A DNA stretch of 64,000 nt from Jeotgalicoccus aerolatus (GTDB lineage: Bacteria > Bacillota > Bacilli > Staphylococcales > Salinicoccaceae). How positions within the stretch are numbered: position 1 is the stretch's first letter; every line of letters starts with the position of its first letter. Of this stretch, positions 10,838 to 19,700 are shown one piece after another. Position numbers and translations under genes: made by a program. The notes under the pieces were generated by a model. The model saw nothing but the letters and a program-made list of their open reading frames with translations. It was not told the origin of the DNA and did not search any database. The stretch spans positions 992,001 to 1,056,000 of the forward strand of contig NZ_BMCN01000001.1 of NCBI RefSeq assembly GCF_014635205.1, in the 5' to 3' direction.

Positions 10838-11195
10838 GATAAAACTTACCTTTCATAATTAAGCTGTTGTCGACATAAAAGCCGTGGCGCAATAAGAGGT
10901 TTGCCAGGTAGTCATGCGGACAGCGGCCGACTTCGCCAAATTTAGGATCTATATAAATATGAGTACTCTCACTTAAATGTTTTTTAAACCATTTACGAAT
11001 TTTTCTTCCTTCTTTATCCGCATCGGATAAAATAAATATTTGAGAATCACCAAGCTGTTCGATGATTTCGTCTAATTTTGAAATTCCCATCGTGCCGAAC
11101 GTGCATATAATCTGCACTGGCTCCACCAGCACTTCTTCCAGTCTGCCCTTATCAGTTTTGCCTTCGACAATGAGTACTTTATCAGAAAGATTCAT
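10788..11195 (-). CDS. Small Toprim-domain protein (RNase M5/primase-like)
   Basis: The 135-residue product consists mostly of one Toprim domain: VLIVEGKTDK (catalytic Glu), then FILSDADKEGRKIR (the DxD motif). This is the catalytic fold of primases, topoisomerases and RNase M5, in a stand-alone form. The ATG at 11195 was chosen because AGGGTGA lies just upstream; the GTG at 11204 has no site. It is the first gene of a two-gene unit with the overlapping thioredoxin-like gene. Its function is unknown. Confidence 0.8.
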   Translation of the reverse strand: MNLSDKVLIVEGKTDKGRLEEVLVEPVQIICTFGTMGISKLDEIIEQLGDSQIFILSDADKEGRKIRKWFKKHLSESTHIYIDPKFGEVGRCPHDYLANLLLRHGFYVDNSLIMKGKFYREGNNFNGRYIKEYTG

Positions 11196-11256
11196 TCGTA
11201 TCACCCTTAGTTAAATTTTTAATACAAATTCACTTTAAGCAATAAATATTTGGCTT

Positions 11257-11286
11257 TAAAAAAAACTCCGGACAGAGTCCAGAGTT
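11257..11286 (-). terminator. Terminator of gcvH
   Basis: A 9-bp stem with one mismatch (11264-11272 with 11278-11286) is followed by TTTTTTTT on the minus strand. Confidence 0.75.
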
Positions 11287-11291
11287 CACAT

Positions 11292-11672
11292 TTATCCTTC
11301 GATAACCGCCTGGTAAGCAGCAGCATCAAGAAGATTATCCAATTCACCTGCATCTGAAATTTCAACTTTCAGCATCCAAGCACCTTCGTACGGATTTTCA
11401 TTAACTAATTCCGGACTGTCTTCAAGCTCTTCATTAACAGCAACAACTTTACCAGACACTGGTGCATAAAGTTCAGAAACAGTTTTCACTGATTCTACGC
11501 TGCCGAATGAATCACCTGTAGAGATGTCGTCGCCTTCTTCTGGAAGTTCGACGAATACGATATCTCCAAGTTCAGACTGTGCAAAATCTGTAATACCAAT
11601 CGTTGCAGTATTTCCATCAACTTTAATCCATTCATGATCTTCACTGTACTTTAAATCTTGTGGTAATGACAC
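11292..11672 (-). CDS. gcvH: Glycine cleavage system H protein
   Basis: GcvH is the lipoyl carrier of the glycine cleavage system; in Firmicutes it can also serve as the lipoyl donor in lipoate relay. The 126-residue product has the lipoyl domain with Lys63 in the attachment context [13 protein letters not shown]. Length and motif are fully conserved. No other gcv genes are nearby, as in S. aureus where gcvH stands apart from gcvT-gcvPA-gcvPB. It has its own terminator and a GGGAGG ribosome binding site. Confidence 0.96.
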   Translation of the reverse strand: MSLPQDLKYSEDHEWIKVDGNTATIGITDFAQSELGDIVFVELPEEGDDISTGDSFGSVESVKTVSELYAPVSGKVVAVNEELEDSPELVNENPYEGAWMLKVEISDAGELDNLLDAAAYQAVIEG

Positions 11673-11739
11673 GCTAAAACCTCCCTTTTAACTTATCATA
11701 TTCATTGTTACATAACTAACATGATTTAAGCAAGCGGAA

Positions 11740-12096
11740 TTATTTCAATAATGTATTTTTATAAGTTTCTTCTTTAAAGCCTAATAACACCTCATCATCA
11801 AGCACAACAATTGGGCGTTTTATCAGCATGCCGTCACTTGATAAATACTCTAATTTTTCTTCTTCACTCAGTTCAGGAAGCTTCTCCTTTAAGCCAAGAT
11901 CTTTAAATTTAGTCCCGCGTGTGTTAAAAAAGTCATCGATTGAGTGAGATGACTTATCGAGAATTCCCTTTAGTGTATCTCTTGAAGGAACGTGCTTTAC
12001 CATATCTATAACAGTAAAATCGAGGTCATTTTCTGTTAGAAATTTTTTGCCTTTGCGGCAAGTCGTGCATTTCGGATATTCATAAAATGTAATCAT
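11740..12096 (-). CDS. ArsC/Spx-family reductase-like protein
   Basis: The ATG at 12096 (MITFYEYPKC) with AGGAGG upstream gives 118 residues, normal for the Spx/MgsR/YffB-type ArsC family. Cys10 and Cys13 form a CTTC motif at the N-terminus as in Spx/MgsR redox switches. The C-terminal MLIKRPIVV segment is the conserved arginine-containing motif of the ArsC fold. It could be an arsenate reductase-like enzyme or an RNA-polymerase-binding regulator; the sequence alone does not decide. Confidence 0.8.
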   Translation of the reverse strand: MITFYEYPKCTTCRKGKKFLTENDLDFTVIDMVKHVPSRDTLKGILDKSSHSIDDFFNTRGTKFKDLGLKEKLPELSEEEKLEYLSSDGMLIKRPIVVLDDEVLLGFKEETYKNTLLK

Positions 12097-12170
12097 AGTT
12101 CTCCTCCTGAATAAGAAATCATTCTTACATTTATAATACCCCAGATATAGACATTTATACAAAATAAAAA

Positions 12171-12207
12171 TGAAAAAAGCCCAAAACCTTTGGGGGAGGT
12201 TTTGGGC
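12171..12207 (-). terminator. Terminator of aroD
   Basis: An 11-bp perfect stem GCCCAAAACCT/AGGTTTTGGGC (12179-12189, 12197-12207) is followed by TTTTTTCATTTTT on the minus strand. Confidence 0.9.
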
Positions 12208-12311
12208 ACAGGGGCTGGGGAGAAGAGTTGTTGTATTTATATCTTCTGTAATTTAGATTATCATGACTTTATTATCCTCACATTAAGACAATGTAAAGAA
12301 TTATTTACGAA

Positions 12312-13028
12312 CTAATGCGTCAATTTTTGACGCAGTTCAGATACGTGAATCTGACCGGGCGCCGCATCCCTCATAATGAATCCGTAAGTCAAAGCCGACG
12401 ATTTTTCACCTAAAGCAGTGCGCGTCTCTTTTCCAAGCTCGCCCATGGAGATCCCGATGACCTTATGACCATATAGAACTTTAGCCTGCTCTACCGCTGA
12501 AGTGACATGATCGACATCCTCTGATGACTGCGGGAAGAAGGCCGCCTTATATAATTCACCGCCAATATCATCCATTTTCTTAAAGACTGATAAAATCCCG
12601 TCAGTATCCGGCGTCTGTTTAAAATCATGATGACTCAGCAGGCGCTTCACATTATGCTCTGCAGCTGTTTTTGTAACGGAAGCGATGATTTTATCACCTG
12701 AATTCACTTCAATGTCGATATAGTCAATGTCCATAAGTGTGCAAATTGCATTCAGCAGCGCTTCGTACTCAACAGTTGTCTTAGAACCGCTGCCGCCCTC
12801 TTTCGCCGTACGGTATGTATATATAATTTCCTTATTCAGCGGTTTGAACACATCGATGATAGATCTGACATTTTTAGCATGATCCTCCCGGTTTAGAGCA
12901 TCGAACACATCACCGCGTATTTCCACGATATCAAAATCGTTAATATTCTCTTTCGCCGCTCGTATTTCTGCATTAATCTCGTCGTCATTGTGACCCGTAA
13001 ATGTGACGACAATTTTCGTTGTATTCAT
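12312..13028 (-). CDS. aroD: 3-dehydroquinate dehydratase, type I
   Basis: AroD is the third enzyme of the shikimate pathway and converts 3-dehydroquinate to 3-dehydroshikimate through a Schiff base. The start at 13028 follows GGGGAAG; the longer frame has no binding site. Of the 238 residues, HHDF (133-136) supplies the catalytic histidine and Lys161 in YKAAFFPQSS is the Schiff-base lysine. Substrate-binding EIRGD is at 36-40. The gene is monocistronic, with array A upstream and a strong terminator downstream. Confidence 0.95.
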   Translation of the reverse strand: MNTTKIVVTFTGHNDDEINAEIRAAKENINDFDIVEIRGDVFDALNREDHAKNVRSIIDVFKPLNKEIIYTYRTAKEGGSGSKTTVEYEALLNAICTLMDIDYIDIEVNSGDKIIASVTKTAAEHNVKRLLSHHDFKQTPDTDGILSVFKKMDDIGGELYKAAFFPQSSEDVDHVTSAVEQAKVLYGHKVIGISMGELGKETRTALGEKSSALTYGFIMRDAAPGQIHVSELRQKLTH

Positions 13029-13142
13029 AAGTCTTCCCCTTTGTGCTTTCCAAGTAGTAGATAACAATTCACAACAATAATATCATAAACCGCTTCAGGA
13101 TTCTGTCTTAAGTTTTTGGAAAAGATGAAAATTGGTGCCTGC

Positions 13143-13305
13143 CTGGACAATGAGGTGCGCTCATTGGCTGACTAGAGGCCTTACCTGGACAATGAGGGAT
13201 GCTCATTGGCTCACTAGGGGCCTTACTCGGACAATGAGAAAAGCTCATTGGCTGATTAGAGGCCTTACCCGGACAATCAGGGATGCTCATTGGCCAGGCG
13301 GCTCC
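13143..13305. repeat. Tandem repeat array A: four 42-bp units with an internal inverted repeat
   Basis: Units start at 13143, 13185, 13227 and 13269 (the last is partial). Each contains GGACAATGAG, 5-6 variable bases, then CTCATTGGC, followed by a conserved linker ending in GGCCTTAC. CAATGAG/CTCATTG can form a hairpin in units 1-3; in unit 4 one arm is CAATCAG. The 42-bp period is open in some frames on both strands, but there is no start codon with a binding site, so it is not called as a gene. The same unit recurs at 59735-59818. It fills the aroD-ohr intergenic space (13029-13360). Confidence 0.9.
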
Positions 13306-13314
13306 AAAAGCACC

Positions 13315-13342
13315 AATAAAAAAAGAGCCCGCAGGCTCTTTT
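13315..13342 (-). terminator. Terminator of ohr
   Basis: The stem AAAAGAGCC/GGCTCTTTT (13321-13329, 13334-13342) has loop CGCA and a T-rich tail on the minus strand. Confidence 0.85.
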
Positions 13343-13360
13343 AATCAAATCATTATTCTA

Positions 13361-13768
13361 TTAAACAACCTCTACTGATAAATCAACATCGATGTTACCG
13401 CGTGTTGCTTTAGAATATGGGCAGAAATCATGCGCTTGTTCTAAATATTTCTCAGCGTCTTCCTGAGACATGTTTTTAACTTTAGCTTTAATATCTACGC
13501 CTAGCTTAACACCTTCACCGTCTTCTTCCAGACGTACAGTCAGATTCACTTCCGGCTCTGCGTCTCTAACGCCGCCTTTTTTAATCATTAAATCAAATGC
13601 ACCGTTAAAGCATGATGCGTAACCTGCAGCGAATAACTGCTCTGGGTTAACCCCTTCACCGTCTTGATCCGGCGGAATTACCGGTGAATCAATTGCTTTA
13701 TCCTCTGTTGCAACATGACCTTTTCTGCCGCCTGTGTTTACTGCACTAATTTCATATTTAACTGCCAT
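13361..13768 (-). CDS. ohr: Organic hydroperoxide resistance protein (Ohr/OsmC family)
   Basis: Ohr is a thiol peroxidase that reduces organic hydroperoxides using a reactive cysteine pair. The 135-residue product has Cys53 in [12 protein letters not shown] and Cys116 in [14 protein letters not shown], the hallmarks of the Ohr subgroup. Length matches the family. It is monocistronic with a good AGGAGG site and a TATAAA -10-like element upstream. It lies next to the general-stress gene csbD; no OhrR regulator is seen nearby. Confidence 0.93.
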   Translation of the reverse strand: MAVKYEISAVNTGGRKGHVATEDKAIDSPVIPPDQDGEGVNPEQLFAAGYASCFNGAFDLMIKKGGVRDAEPEVNLTVRLEEDGEGVKLGVDIKAKVKNMSQEDAEKYLEQAHDFCPYSKATRGNIDVDLSVEVV

Positions 13769-13815
13769 TATAACTTCCTCCTAAAAATTTATACACTCCA
13801 TGCATTTTTAAGCAC

Positions 13816-13848
13816 AAAATGAAGCTACACAAAGCGCAGCTCCATTTT
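13816..13848 (-). terminator. Possible weak terminator after csbD
   Basis: AAAATGAAGCT and AGCTCCATTTT pair with one mismatch. The tail on the minus strand is only moderately T-rich. Confidence 0.45.
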
Positions 13849-13856
13849 AAGAAATA

Positions 13857-14057
13857 TTATTTTTTAAATTTGTCAGACAGATTATCAATTGCATCGTTTG
13901 CTTTGTCGCTGCCTTTTTCTACATATTCTTTCGCTTTACCAGCAAGTTTTTCTTGTTTGCCTTCTTTTTCAGTCTCTTTATCTCCCGTTGCATTACCAAC
14001 TGTCTCTTTAATGTTACCTTTTGCTTGTTCTAATTTGCTGTCTTTTTCTTCAGCCAT
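13857..14057 (-). CDS. CsbD-family general stress protein
   Basis: The 66-residue product is highly charged, hydrophilic and helical, with the family pattern [19 protein letters not shown] and repeated K/E/D-rich segments. CsbD proteins are induced by the general stress regulon in Bacillus and staphylococci; their molecular function is not known. A sigma-B type promoter lies upstream at 14107-14131, which fits that regulon. Confidence 0.92.
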   Translation of the reverse strand: MAEEKDSKLEQAKGNIKETVGNATGDKETEKEGKQEKLAGKAKEYVEKGSDKANDAIDNLSDKFKK

Positions 14058-14106
14058 TCCAAAACACTCCTTAATAAATAATTATTATTTTGTGTACAGT
14101 TCATAT

Positions 14107-14131
14107 ATTCCCAGTCAAATTTATCTTAAAC
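14107..14131 (-). promoter_or_regulatory. Predicted sigma-B promoter of csbD
   Basis: On the minus strand GTTTAA (14126-14131) and GGGAAT (14107-14112) are separated by 13 bases. This matches the sigma-B consensus GTTTAA-N12-14-GGGWAT and lies 50 bases before the start codon. Confidence 0.7.
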
Positions 14132-14151
14132 ATAAAATTCAAATTTTTCAT

Positions 14152-14183
14152 AGAAAAAATCCAGCCCGTATTTGGGCTGGATT
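14152..14183 (-). terminator. Terminator of tmRNA
   Basis: A 10-bp stem AATCCAGCCC/GGGCTGGATT with a 6-nt loop is followed by TTTTTCTA on the minus strand, 9 bases after the tmRNA 3' end. Confidence 0.85.
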
Positions 14184-14191
14184 ATAAAATA

Positions 14192-14549
14192 TGGAGACGG
14201 CGGGAGTTGAACCCGCGTCCAGAGACCTCGCAACATTTCTTTCTACGTGTGTAGTTCATTATTAAGTTTCACATGGATGATGGTAATGAACGAACCTCAT
14301 TCCATGCTAGTCCGATTAATCTCTTCTCCCAGTCTTCCGACCGCAGACTAAGGAGCGTATCCTATTATAGTTGGATCATCGTCACGGGCCATAGGAAAGC
14401 TCATGGGATGATGCAGAGTGCGCTTAGGCAGCTACTGCGAAGTTGTTTTGTTTGCCAGTTATTATAACTGAGTATCGTTGATGACGAAGCCGAAACCTCC
14501 GACACGCTTAAAATGCCCGAATAGCCCCTGTCGAATCCGGAACGTCCCC
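14192..14549 (-). ncRNA. ssrA: tmRNA
   Basis: tmRNA rescues stalled ribosomes with SmpB. The 5' end GGGGACG pairs with CGTCTCC at the 3' end as a tRNA-like acceptor stem, and the T-arm GGGTTCAACTCCC lies near the 3' end. The tag frame reads GGC AAA CAA AAC AAC TTC GCA GTA GCT GCC TAA, giving the degradation tag (A)GKQNNFAVAA, very close to the staphylococcal tag. CCA is not encoded. The length is about 358 nt. It is followed downstream by its own terminator and lies 70 bases after smpB, the usual pairing. Confidence 0.95.
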
Positions 14550-14619
14550 GGATTAATTAAATACTGGTGTATTTCACCGAGCATTATATATTATAACACG
14601 ATAAAAACCCGTTGCCAAA

Positions 14620-15090
14620 TTAACGGAACTGTTCTTTCATTGCACGGTCAATCTCGCGTTTCATTTGTTTTTTCTTCAAATCCTGGCGCTTATCGTATTT
14701 TTTCTTACCGGTCGCAATGCCTAAAAGGACTTTGCACATGCCGTTTTTAATATACAATTTCAGCGGTATGATCGCATTCCCCGGCTCCTGCATATGTCCG
14801 CGGAGCTTATTAATCTCCTTGCGGTGCAGCAGCAGCTTGCGTGTACGAAGGGGTTCATGGTTAAAACGGTTGCCCTCTTCGTACGGTGCAATATGCATAT
14901 TGTAAACGAACATTTCGTCCTGGTAAATACGCGCATACGAGTCTTTTAAGTTTGCCGATCCGCGCCGGATCGATTTAATTTCTGTACCGCGGAGCACAAT
15001 ACCTGCTTCAAGCGTGTCATCGATCGAGTAATCATGACTCGCTTTGCGGTTTTGTGCGAGCGGCTTTGTTTTCTGGTTGCCTTTGCTCAT
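14620..15090 (-). CDS. smpB: SsrA-binding protein SmpB
   Basis: SmpB binds the tRNA-like domain of tmRNA and brings it to stalled ribosomes. The 156-residue product has the N-terminal OB-like core ([21 protein letters not shown]) and the conserved [19 protein letters not shown]. Its basic C-terminal tail ([20 protein letters not shown]) inserts into the mRNA channel. It lies 6 bases after rnr, whose product degrades the released mRNA. Confidence 0.97.
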   Translation of the reverse strand: MSKGNQKTKPLAQNRKASHDYSIDDTLEAGIVLRGTEIKSIRRGSANLKDSYARIYQDEMFVYNMHIAPYEEGNRFNHEPLRTRKLLLHRKEINKLRGHMQEPGNAIIPLKLYIKNGMCKVLLGIATGKKKYDKRQDLKKKQMKREIDRAMKEQFR

Positions 15091-15096
15091 AAGCCT

Positions 15097-17388
15097 CTAC
15101 TTCTTTCCTTTACCTTTTTTCGCCACTGATTTATAGAAAGGTTTTTTACCTCCGCCTTTATTAAAGCTGCCTTTCTTTTCACGTGAGCGTGTCTTTTCTT
15201 TTTTATTGCCTTTAATTTCTACAGGTGCTTTTCTTCGTTCCTGGCGTTTTCTTTCAGGCATGCCGACGACTTTAAAGTCGATTAAACGTTCATCAAGATT
15301 AACACCAAGCACCTCAATCTCAACCTTGTCACCGATACGGAACATCGTTCCTGTGCGTTCGCCGATCATTGCCATTGCACGTTCATTAAAGTTGTAATGA
15401 TCGTCCGTCATATGACTGACGTGAATCAGACCTTCTATCGTATTCGGCAGTTCTACAAACATACCGAAGTTCATTACACCTGAAACCACACCTTCGAATT
15501 TTTCTCCGACATGTTTCATCATAAACTCCGCTTTCTTCAGATCATCTGTGTCGCGCTCAGCTTCCTGGGCGCGGCGTTCTCTCTCTGAAGTATGCTTAGC
15601 AATTTCAGGCAATTCGCTCTTGTTGCGGCGGATCGTTTTCGCATCGGTCTTCCCTTTAAAGAGATACTCTCTAATTAACCGGTGAACAATTAAGTCAGGA
15701 TAACGGCGGATTGGCGACGTAAAGTGAGTATAAAACTCCGTCGACAGACCGAAGTGACCCAGTGACTCAGGTGAATATTTCGCCTGCTGCATTGAACGCA
15801 GCATCAGAGTAGAAATTACCATCTCTTCCGGGCGTCCTTTGACCTCTTCAATAATCTCCTGCAAAGCGTGCGGATGAATTTGATTGCCTTTACCTTTAAC
15901 AACCACACCGAAACCAGTTAAGAAGTCGAAGAATTTATTCAGTTTTTCTTCTTTTGGTTCTTCGTGAATTCTGTACATAAACGGCACATCCATCCAATGG
16001 AAGTGCTCGGCAACAGATTCGTTCGCTGCGAGCATGAATTCTTCAATCATTTTTTCGCCGGTACCGCGGTTTCTAAGTACGATATCTTCAGGCGTACCAT
16101 CGTCACCGACAACGACTGCGGCTTCATCGAAGTCAAAATCAATCGCACCGCGCTGTTCGCGTTTTTTACGCAGTGCAGCTGCCAGTGCTTCTGCTTCTAA
16201 GAGCGGCTGATAGACTTCTTTATATTCATTAATTACGATCTCGTCTTTATCTTCCAGCATCAGATTAACGTCGCCGTATGTCATACGATAGTCAGAATTA
16301 ATCACACTTTCGAATATTTCATGATTGATTGCCTTGCCGCCCGGTGTAAATTCCATACGGCAGCTCAGCGTCAGACGGTCGACGTTTGGATTAAGTGAAC
16401 AAATCCCGTTCGATAAACGGTGGGGAATCATTGGTATAACCCGGTCAACCAGATAGACACTTGTTCCTCTGTGATACGCTTCTTTATCGATTGCAGAGTT
16501 CTCAGTTACATAATGGCTGACGTCTGCGATACTGACCGTTAATTCATAGTTGCCGTTTTCCAGTGTTTTAACACCGACAGCATCGTCCAGGTCTTTAGCA
16601 TCTGCGCCGTCAATCGTAATAGTAAAGTCATTCCTTAAGTCAACACGGCCTTTCGTTTCATCCTGATCAATCACTTCAGGTACCGCTTCTGCCTGTTCCA
16701 GCACTTCGTCCGGGAAGTCGATGTCGATGCCGTGCTGGTAAATAATCGACAGAATATCTACACCAGGGTCATTTTTGTGGCCGAGAATTTGAATCACATG
16801 CCCTTCAGGGCTGCCCTGGTCCGGACCTTCCGGGAATTTTGTAATTTCTACGAGTACTTTGTGGCCGTCTATCGCCCCGAGATTATTATCCCGCGGAATA
16901 AAGATATCCGTTTTAAAAGTTTTTGAATCAGGCACAACAAAGCCGTAGTTTTTATTAGCATTGTATTCCCCGACCAATTTCGTCACGCCGCGCTCGATAA
17001 TACTGATCACGTGACCTTCTGTTTTATCTCCGCGCGAGCTCGATTCTACTTCAACAAGTACCGTGTCCCCGTCCAGGGCGCCGTTTACAGCTGTCGGCGG
17101 AATGAATACGTCTTCGACTTCTTCCTCTTCAGGGCGCAGGAAACCGAAACCTCTTTTGTGCATAGATAAAGTCCCTTTCACTCTGTTTGAGTCAGGCACT
17201 TTAATATATTTATCTTTCTTCGTGCGGTATATTTTGCCGGATTCTTCAAGAGAGACTAAAGTTTTCACCATATCTTTGAATTCGTCCGAGTCATCCGCTC
17301 CAAAAGATTCTTTAAAATCATCAATTGTCATCGGTTTGTAGTCACTGCTGTTTACAATGGCTAATATTTCTTCTTTAAAGTCTCTCAT
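15097..17388 (-). CDS. rnr: Ribonuclease R
   Basis: RNase R is a processive 3'-to-5' exoribonuclease that degrades structured RNA and non-stop mRNA during trans-translation. The 763-residue product has an N-terminal winged helix, cold-shock OB domains (about 70-230), and the RNB catalytic domain with [14 protein letters not shown] (metal-binding aspartates). It then has an S1 domain (about 625-705) and a lysine-rich C-terminal tail typical of RNase R. It is the third gene of secG-est-rnr-smpB order and is probably co-transcribed with est and smpB. Confidence 0.97.
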   Translation of the reverse strand: MRDFKEEILAIVNSSDYKPMTIDDFKESFGADDSDEFKDMVKTLVSLEESGKIYRTKKDKYIKVPDSNRVKGTLSMHKRGFGFLRPEEEEVEDVFIPPTAVNGALDGDTVLVEVESSSRGDKTEGHVISIIERGVTKLVGEYNANKNYGFVVPDSKTFKTDIFIPRDNNLGAIDGHKVLVEITKFPEGPDQGSPEGHVIQILGHKNDPGVDILSIIYQHGIDIDFPDEVLEQAEAVPEVIDQDETKGRVDLRNDFTITIDGADAKDLDDAVGVKTLENGNYELTVSIADVSHYVTENSAIDKEAYHRGTSVYLVDRVIPMIPHRLSNGICSLNPNVDRLTLSCRMEFTPGGKAINHEIFESVINSDYRMTYGDVNLMLEDKDEIVINEYKEVYQPLLEAEALAAALRKKREQRGAIDFDFDEAAVVVGDDGTPEDIVLRNRGTGEKMIEEFMLAANESVAEHFHWMDVPFMYRIHEEPKEEKLNKFFDFLTGFGVVVKGKGNQIHPHALQEIIEEVKGRPEEMVISTLMLRSMQQAKYSPESLGHFGLSTEFYTHFTSPIRRYPDLIVHRLIREYLFKGKTDAKTIRRNKSELPEIAKHTSERERRAQEAERDTDDLKKAEFMMKHVGEKFEGVVSGVMNFGMFVELPNTIEGLIHVSHMTDDHYNFNERAMAMIGERTGTMFRIGDKVEIEVLGVNLDERLIDFKVVGMPERKRQERRKAPVEIKGNKKEKTRSREKKGSFNKGGGKKPFYKSVAKKGKGKK

Positions 17389-17409
17389 TGTAATCCTCCA
17401 TATCTGTAT

Positions 17410-18159
17410 TTAGTACTGCAAGCTGTCTGTTTTAATAAAGTTATATATATCTTCAAATAGTTCTTCCTTTGATTCATCTATTGTTAATACGTGGCCGCCT
17501 TTATCGTACCACTTAATCTTTTTGTCATCCGTGCCGGCATGATTATAAATAATGCGGGCGCTGGCGGGATCAATGACTTGATCATGCTCAGCCTGGGCGA
17601 CATATAAAGGCACATTGATATCCTCTAATTTCCCTTTTACCATTTTAATAAACGTACTGATATCATCAAATACAGCAGTCATTTCAAAGGACTCAATTTC
17701 TTCTTCAATTTCATCAGGTTCAAGTTTTTCAAACATCTTCAAATATTTTTTAGCATAGACGATAAATTGACCATATAATGTCTCAGCATCTTTTAAAACC
17801 ATCGGGCTGCAAATCGTTCCGATACCGGTAACATCGCGTTCTGTGGCTAAATTAAGCGCCATCACACCGCCCAGCGATACTCCCGACACAAAGATATGAT
17901 CAAAACCTTCATCCCGTAAAAAGTCGTAGGCTTCAACGACTTGTTTATACCAGATGAACGGTGTGGACTCAGTAATCTTCCTTGGATGCTCGGCATGGCC
18001 TTCGTAGTTTATCGAGTACGATGTCATATCTTTTTTCTGAAGATAGCGGCCGAGCTGTCTGACATCAGAAGTATTACCGGTAAATCCGTGCAGCAGAAGG
18101 ACTGCTGAATCGCCGCTGTCCGCTTTAAAATAAAATGTTTCAGGCAGTTTAAAATTCAT
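17410..18159 (-). CDS. Carboxylesterase (Est30/YvaK-like alpha/beta hydrolase)
   Basis: The 249-residue product has an alpha/beta hydrolase fold: LLLHGFTGN oxyanion region (22-30), nucleophile Ser95 in GVSLGG, and the acid in AEHDQVIDP. The catalytic histidine is in KGGHVLTI. It matches the Geobacillus Est30-type carboxylesterase family found next to secG and rnr in many Firmicutes. The physiological substrate is unknown. There is no signal peptide, so it is cytosolic. Confidence 0.9.
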   Translation of the reverse strand: MNFKLPETFYFKADSGDSAVLLLHGFTGNTSDVRQLGRYLQKKDMTSYSINYEGHAEHPRKITESTPFIWYKQVVEAYDFLRDEGFDHIFVSGVSLGGVMALNLATERDVTGIGTICSPMVLKDAETLYGQFIVYAKKYLKMFEKLEPDEIEEEIESFEMTAVFDDISTFIKMVKGKLEDINVPLYVAQAEHDQVIDPASARIIYNHAGTDDKKIKWYDKGGHVLTIDESKEELFEDIYNFIKTDSLQY

Positions 18160-18233
18160 GAGGTCACCTCAAAGTATTGTTACTTTTATTGTACGCTAAA
18201 AAGCGATTATTCTAAAGAATCATCGTCCTAAAC

Positions 18234-18277
18234 ATAAAAAAAGAGCCTAAATCCGGGATTAATCGGATTCAGGCCCA
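18234..18277 (-). terminator. Terminator of secG
   Basis: An 11-bp stem with one mismatch (GCCTAAATCCG/CGGATTCAGGC) is followed by TTTTTTT on the minus strand. Confidence 0.8.
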
Positions 18278-18289
18278 CCTTTTATCGTA

Positions 18290-18520
18290 TTAACCTAAGT
18301 ATGTCAGTAAAAGCATAATCAAAAAGAACAATATAGCTAAAATTACAGTTGCTCTATGTAAGATCAAGTCCATACCGCGCGCTTTTTGCTTGCCGAACAT
18401 TTGCTCAGCACCCCCGCTGATAGCTCCTGACAGACCGGCACTTTTCCCGGATTGTAGTAACACTACAGCAATAAGCGATATACACACGATAATCAACAGA
18501 ACGATGAGTAGTGTCTGCAT
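18290..18520 (-). CDS. secG: Preprotein translocase subunit SecG
   Basis: SecG is a small auxiliary subunit of the SecYEG channel. The 76-residue product has two transmembrane segments (about 2-22 and 52-72) separated by the conserved loop [31 protein letters not shown] ribosome binding site precedes the ATG. It has its own terminator, so it is probably transcribed apart from est-rnr-smpB. Confidence 0.96.
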   Translation of the reverse strand: MQTLLIVLLIIVCISLIAVVLLQSGKSAGLSGAISGGAEQMFGKQKARGMDLILHRATVILAILFFLIMLLLTYLG

Positions 18521-18717
18521 GAAGATACCCCTCCGATTTATATTAACAGTATAAATAGTACCAAAAATTTAGTATATAAGCAATCTAATCAGATGTTTTG
18601 TAATACAGTTGTTACATTAGGTACGACATTCTATTTGCTGAAATTTGTAATTACCGTGCTGCAATTTTTAAATTTTTGCTGTTTGGAGATAATTCATTTT
18701 GCTCTTATATTTTAGAC

Positions 18718-19620
18718 ATGCGTAAAATACCTTTAAAACTCAAACAATTACAAATACTGGAGCAGCGATCGACACTCGGTGAGACCGAAGAAAAAGAAAA
18801 GGAGAAACTGAGCCGCGGTTATGCCGGCGAGCTTGAATTCGATAAAATTCTAGATGCTTATGTCAGCGGGCTGGACGTCTATCATCTTAAGGACTTTCGT
18901 TTTAAAAATGATGACGCACGAGATTTAACAAAGGTCGTCAGCGGATCGAGCGAAGTGCAGATTGATAACGTACTCGCCGCCGGTGACCGCATTTACACCT
19001 TTGAAGTGAAAAACTTTGCTTTTGATTTAATATACGGATCGAAAAACTGGCACTTCACCGGCGGCAGCGAATATAAAGACTTAAGCATGCAAGTCAACCG
19101 GCAGCGGTCGTCGCTTAATTTTCTAATTCGAGACGGCGGTTTTAACTACGAAGTCATTTCTCATCTCGTATTTGTGAACCCTCAGCAGACCATCTACAAC
19201 ATGCCCAATTTGAAAAATTTGATCGTGCCGAGCAATATGGGGCGGCGGCTCGCTAAAATTTGTGTTTCCAATCGTTATGACCAAAGCAGTGTCGTTGATT
19301 ATCTCGACAGCCGCCGCCTCGTTAAATCAATGTACGATCTGCCGGCAAATGTTAGTTTTGAGGCGCTCCGCTGCGGCGTTTTTTGTTATCGGTGCGATTC
19401 GACTGCGGAGCTGGAACGCGTTAATCCATACAAGTATTGCTGCTCTTCATGCACTAAAGAATTTACTGTTCTCGAAGTGATACTGGTCCTTATTGATGAA
19501 TTGAAGACACTAAACGAATCATGGGAGGTCTCTCCTGCCAGAATTTCTGCCTTTAGCGGAGGAGCTGTTAGCAGTTCCACAATTCGCCGATATAAACGTG
19601 ACGGGAGGATCTTATTATAA
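18718..19620 (+). CDS. NERD-domain protein with C-terminal zinc-ribbon-like motif
   Basis: The product from the ATG at 18718 is 300 residues. Its N-terminal half resembles the nuclease-related NERD domain: GYAGELEFD, then QIDNVL and FEVKNF, which give the D...ExK arrangement of PD-(D/E)XK-type nuclease folds. Near the C-terminus are two Cys pairs (CYRC ... CSSC), likely a zinc ribbon, followed by a short helical segment rich in Ser and Arg. An in-frame upstream TTG at 18676 is possible; neither start has a convincing binding site at the right distance, so the N-terminus is uncertain. DNA or RNA processing is inferred from the fold only. Confidence 0.75.
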   Translation: MRKIPLKLKQLQILEQRSTLGETEEKEKEKLSRGYAGELEFDKILDAYVSGLDVYHLKDFRFKNDDARDLTKVVSGSSEVQIDNVLAAGDRIYTFEVKNFAFDLIYGSKNWHFTGGSEYKDLSMQVNRQRSSLNFLIRDGGFNYEVISHLVFVNPQQTIYNMPNLKNLIVPSNMGRRLAKICVSNRYDQSSVVDYLDSRRLVKSMYDLPANVSFEALRCGVFCYRCDSTAELERVNPYKYCCSSCTKEFTVLEVILVLIDELKTLNESWEVSPARISAFSGGAVSSSTIRRYKRDGRILL

Positions 19621-19700
19621 AAATTTCCTATATACAAAAATTGCATTTCTGCGAGCAATTTCGTTTATTATGAATTGCTCTTATACTCTTAATTATTGCG

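Noticed and set aside
13143-13305. CRISPR array
   Set aside because: The repeats are directly tandem, with no unique spacers of constant length, and no cas genes are near. The same holds for arrays B, C and D.
13108-13344. Repetitive open frames on both strands in array A
   Set aside because: They arise only because the 42-bp repeat is a multiple of three; there is no ribosome binding site and both strands are open.
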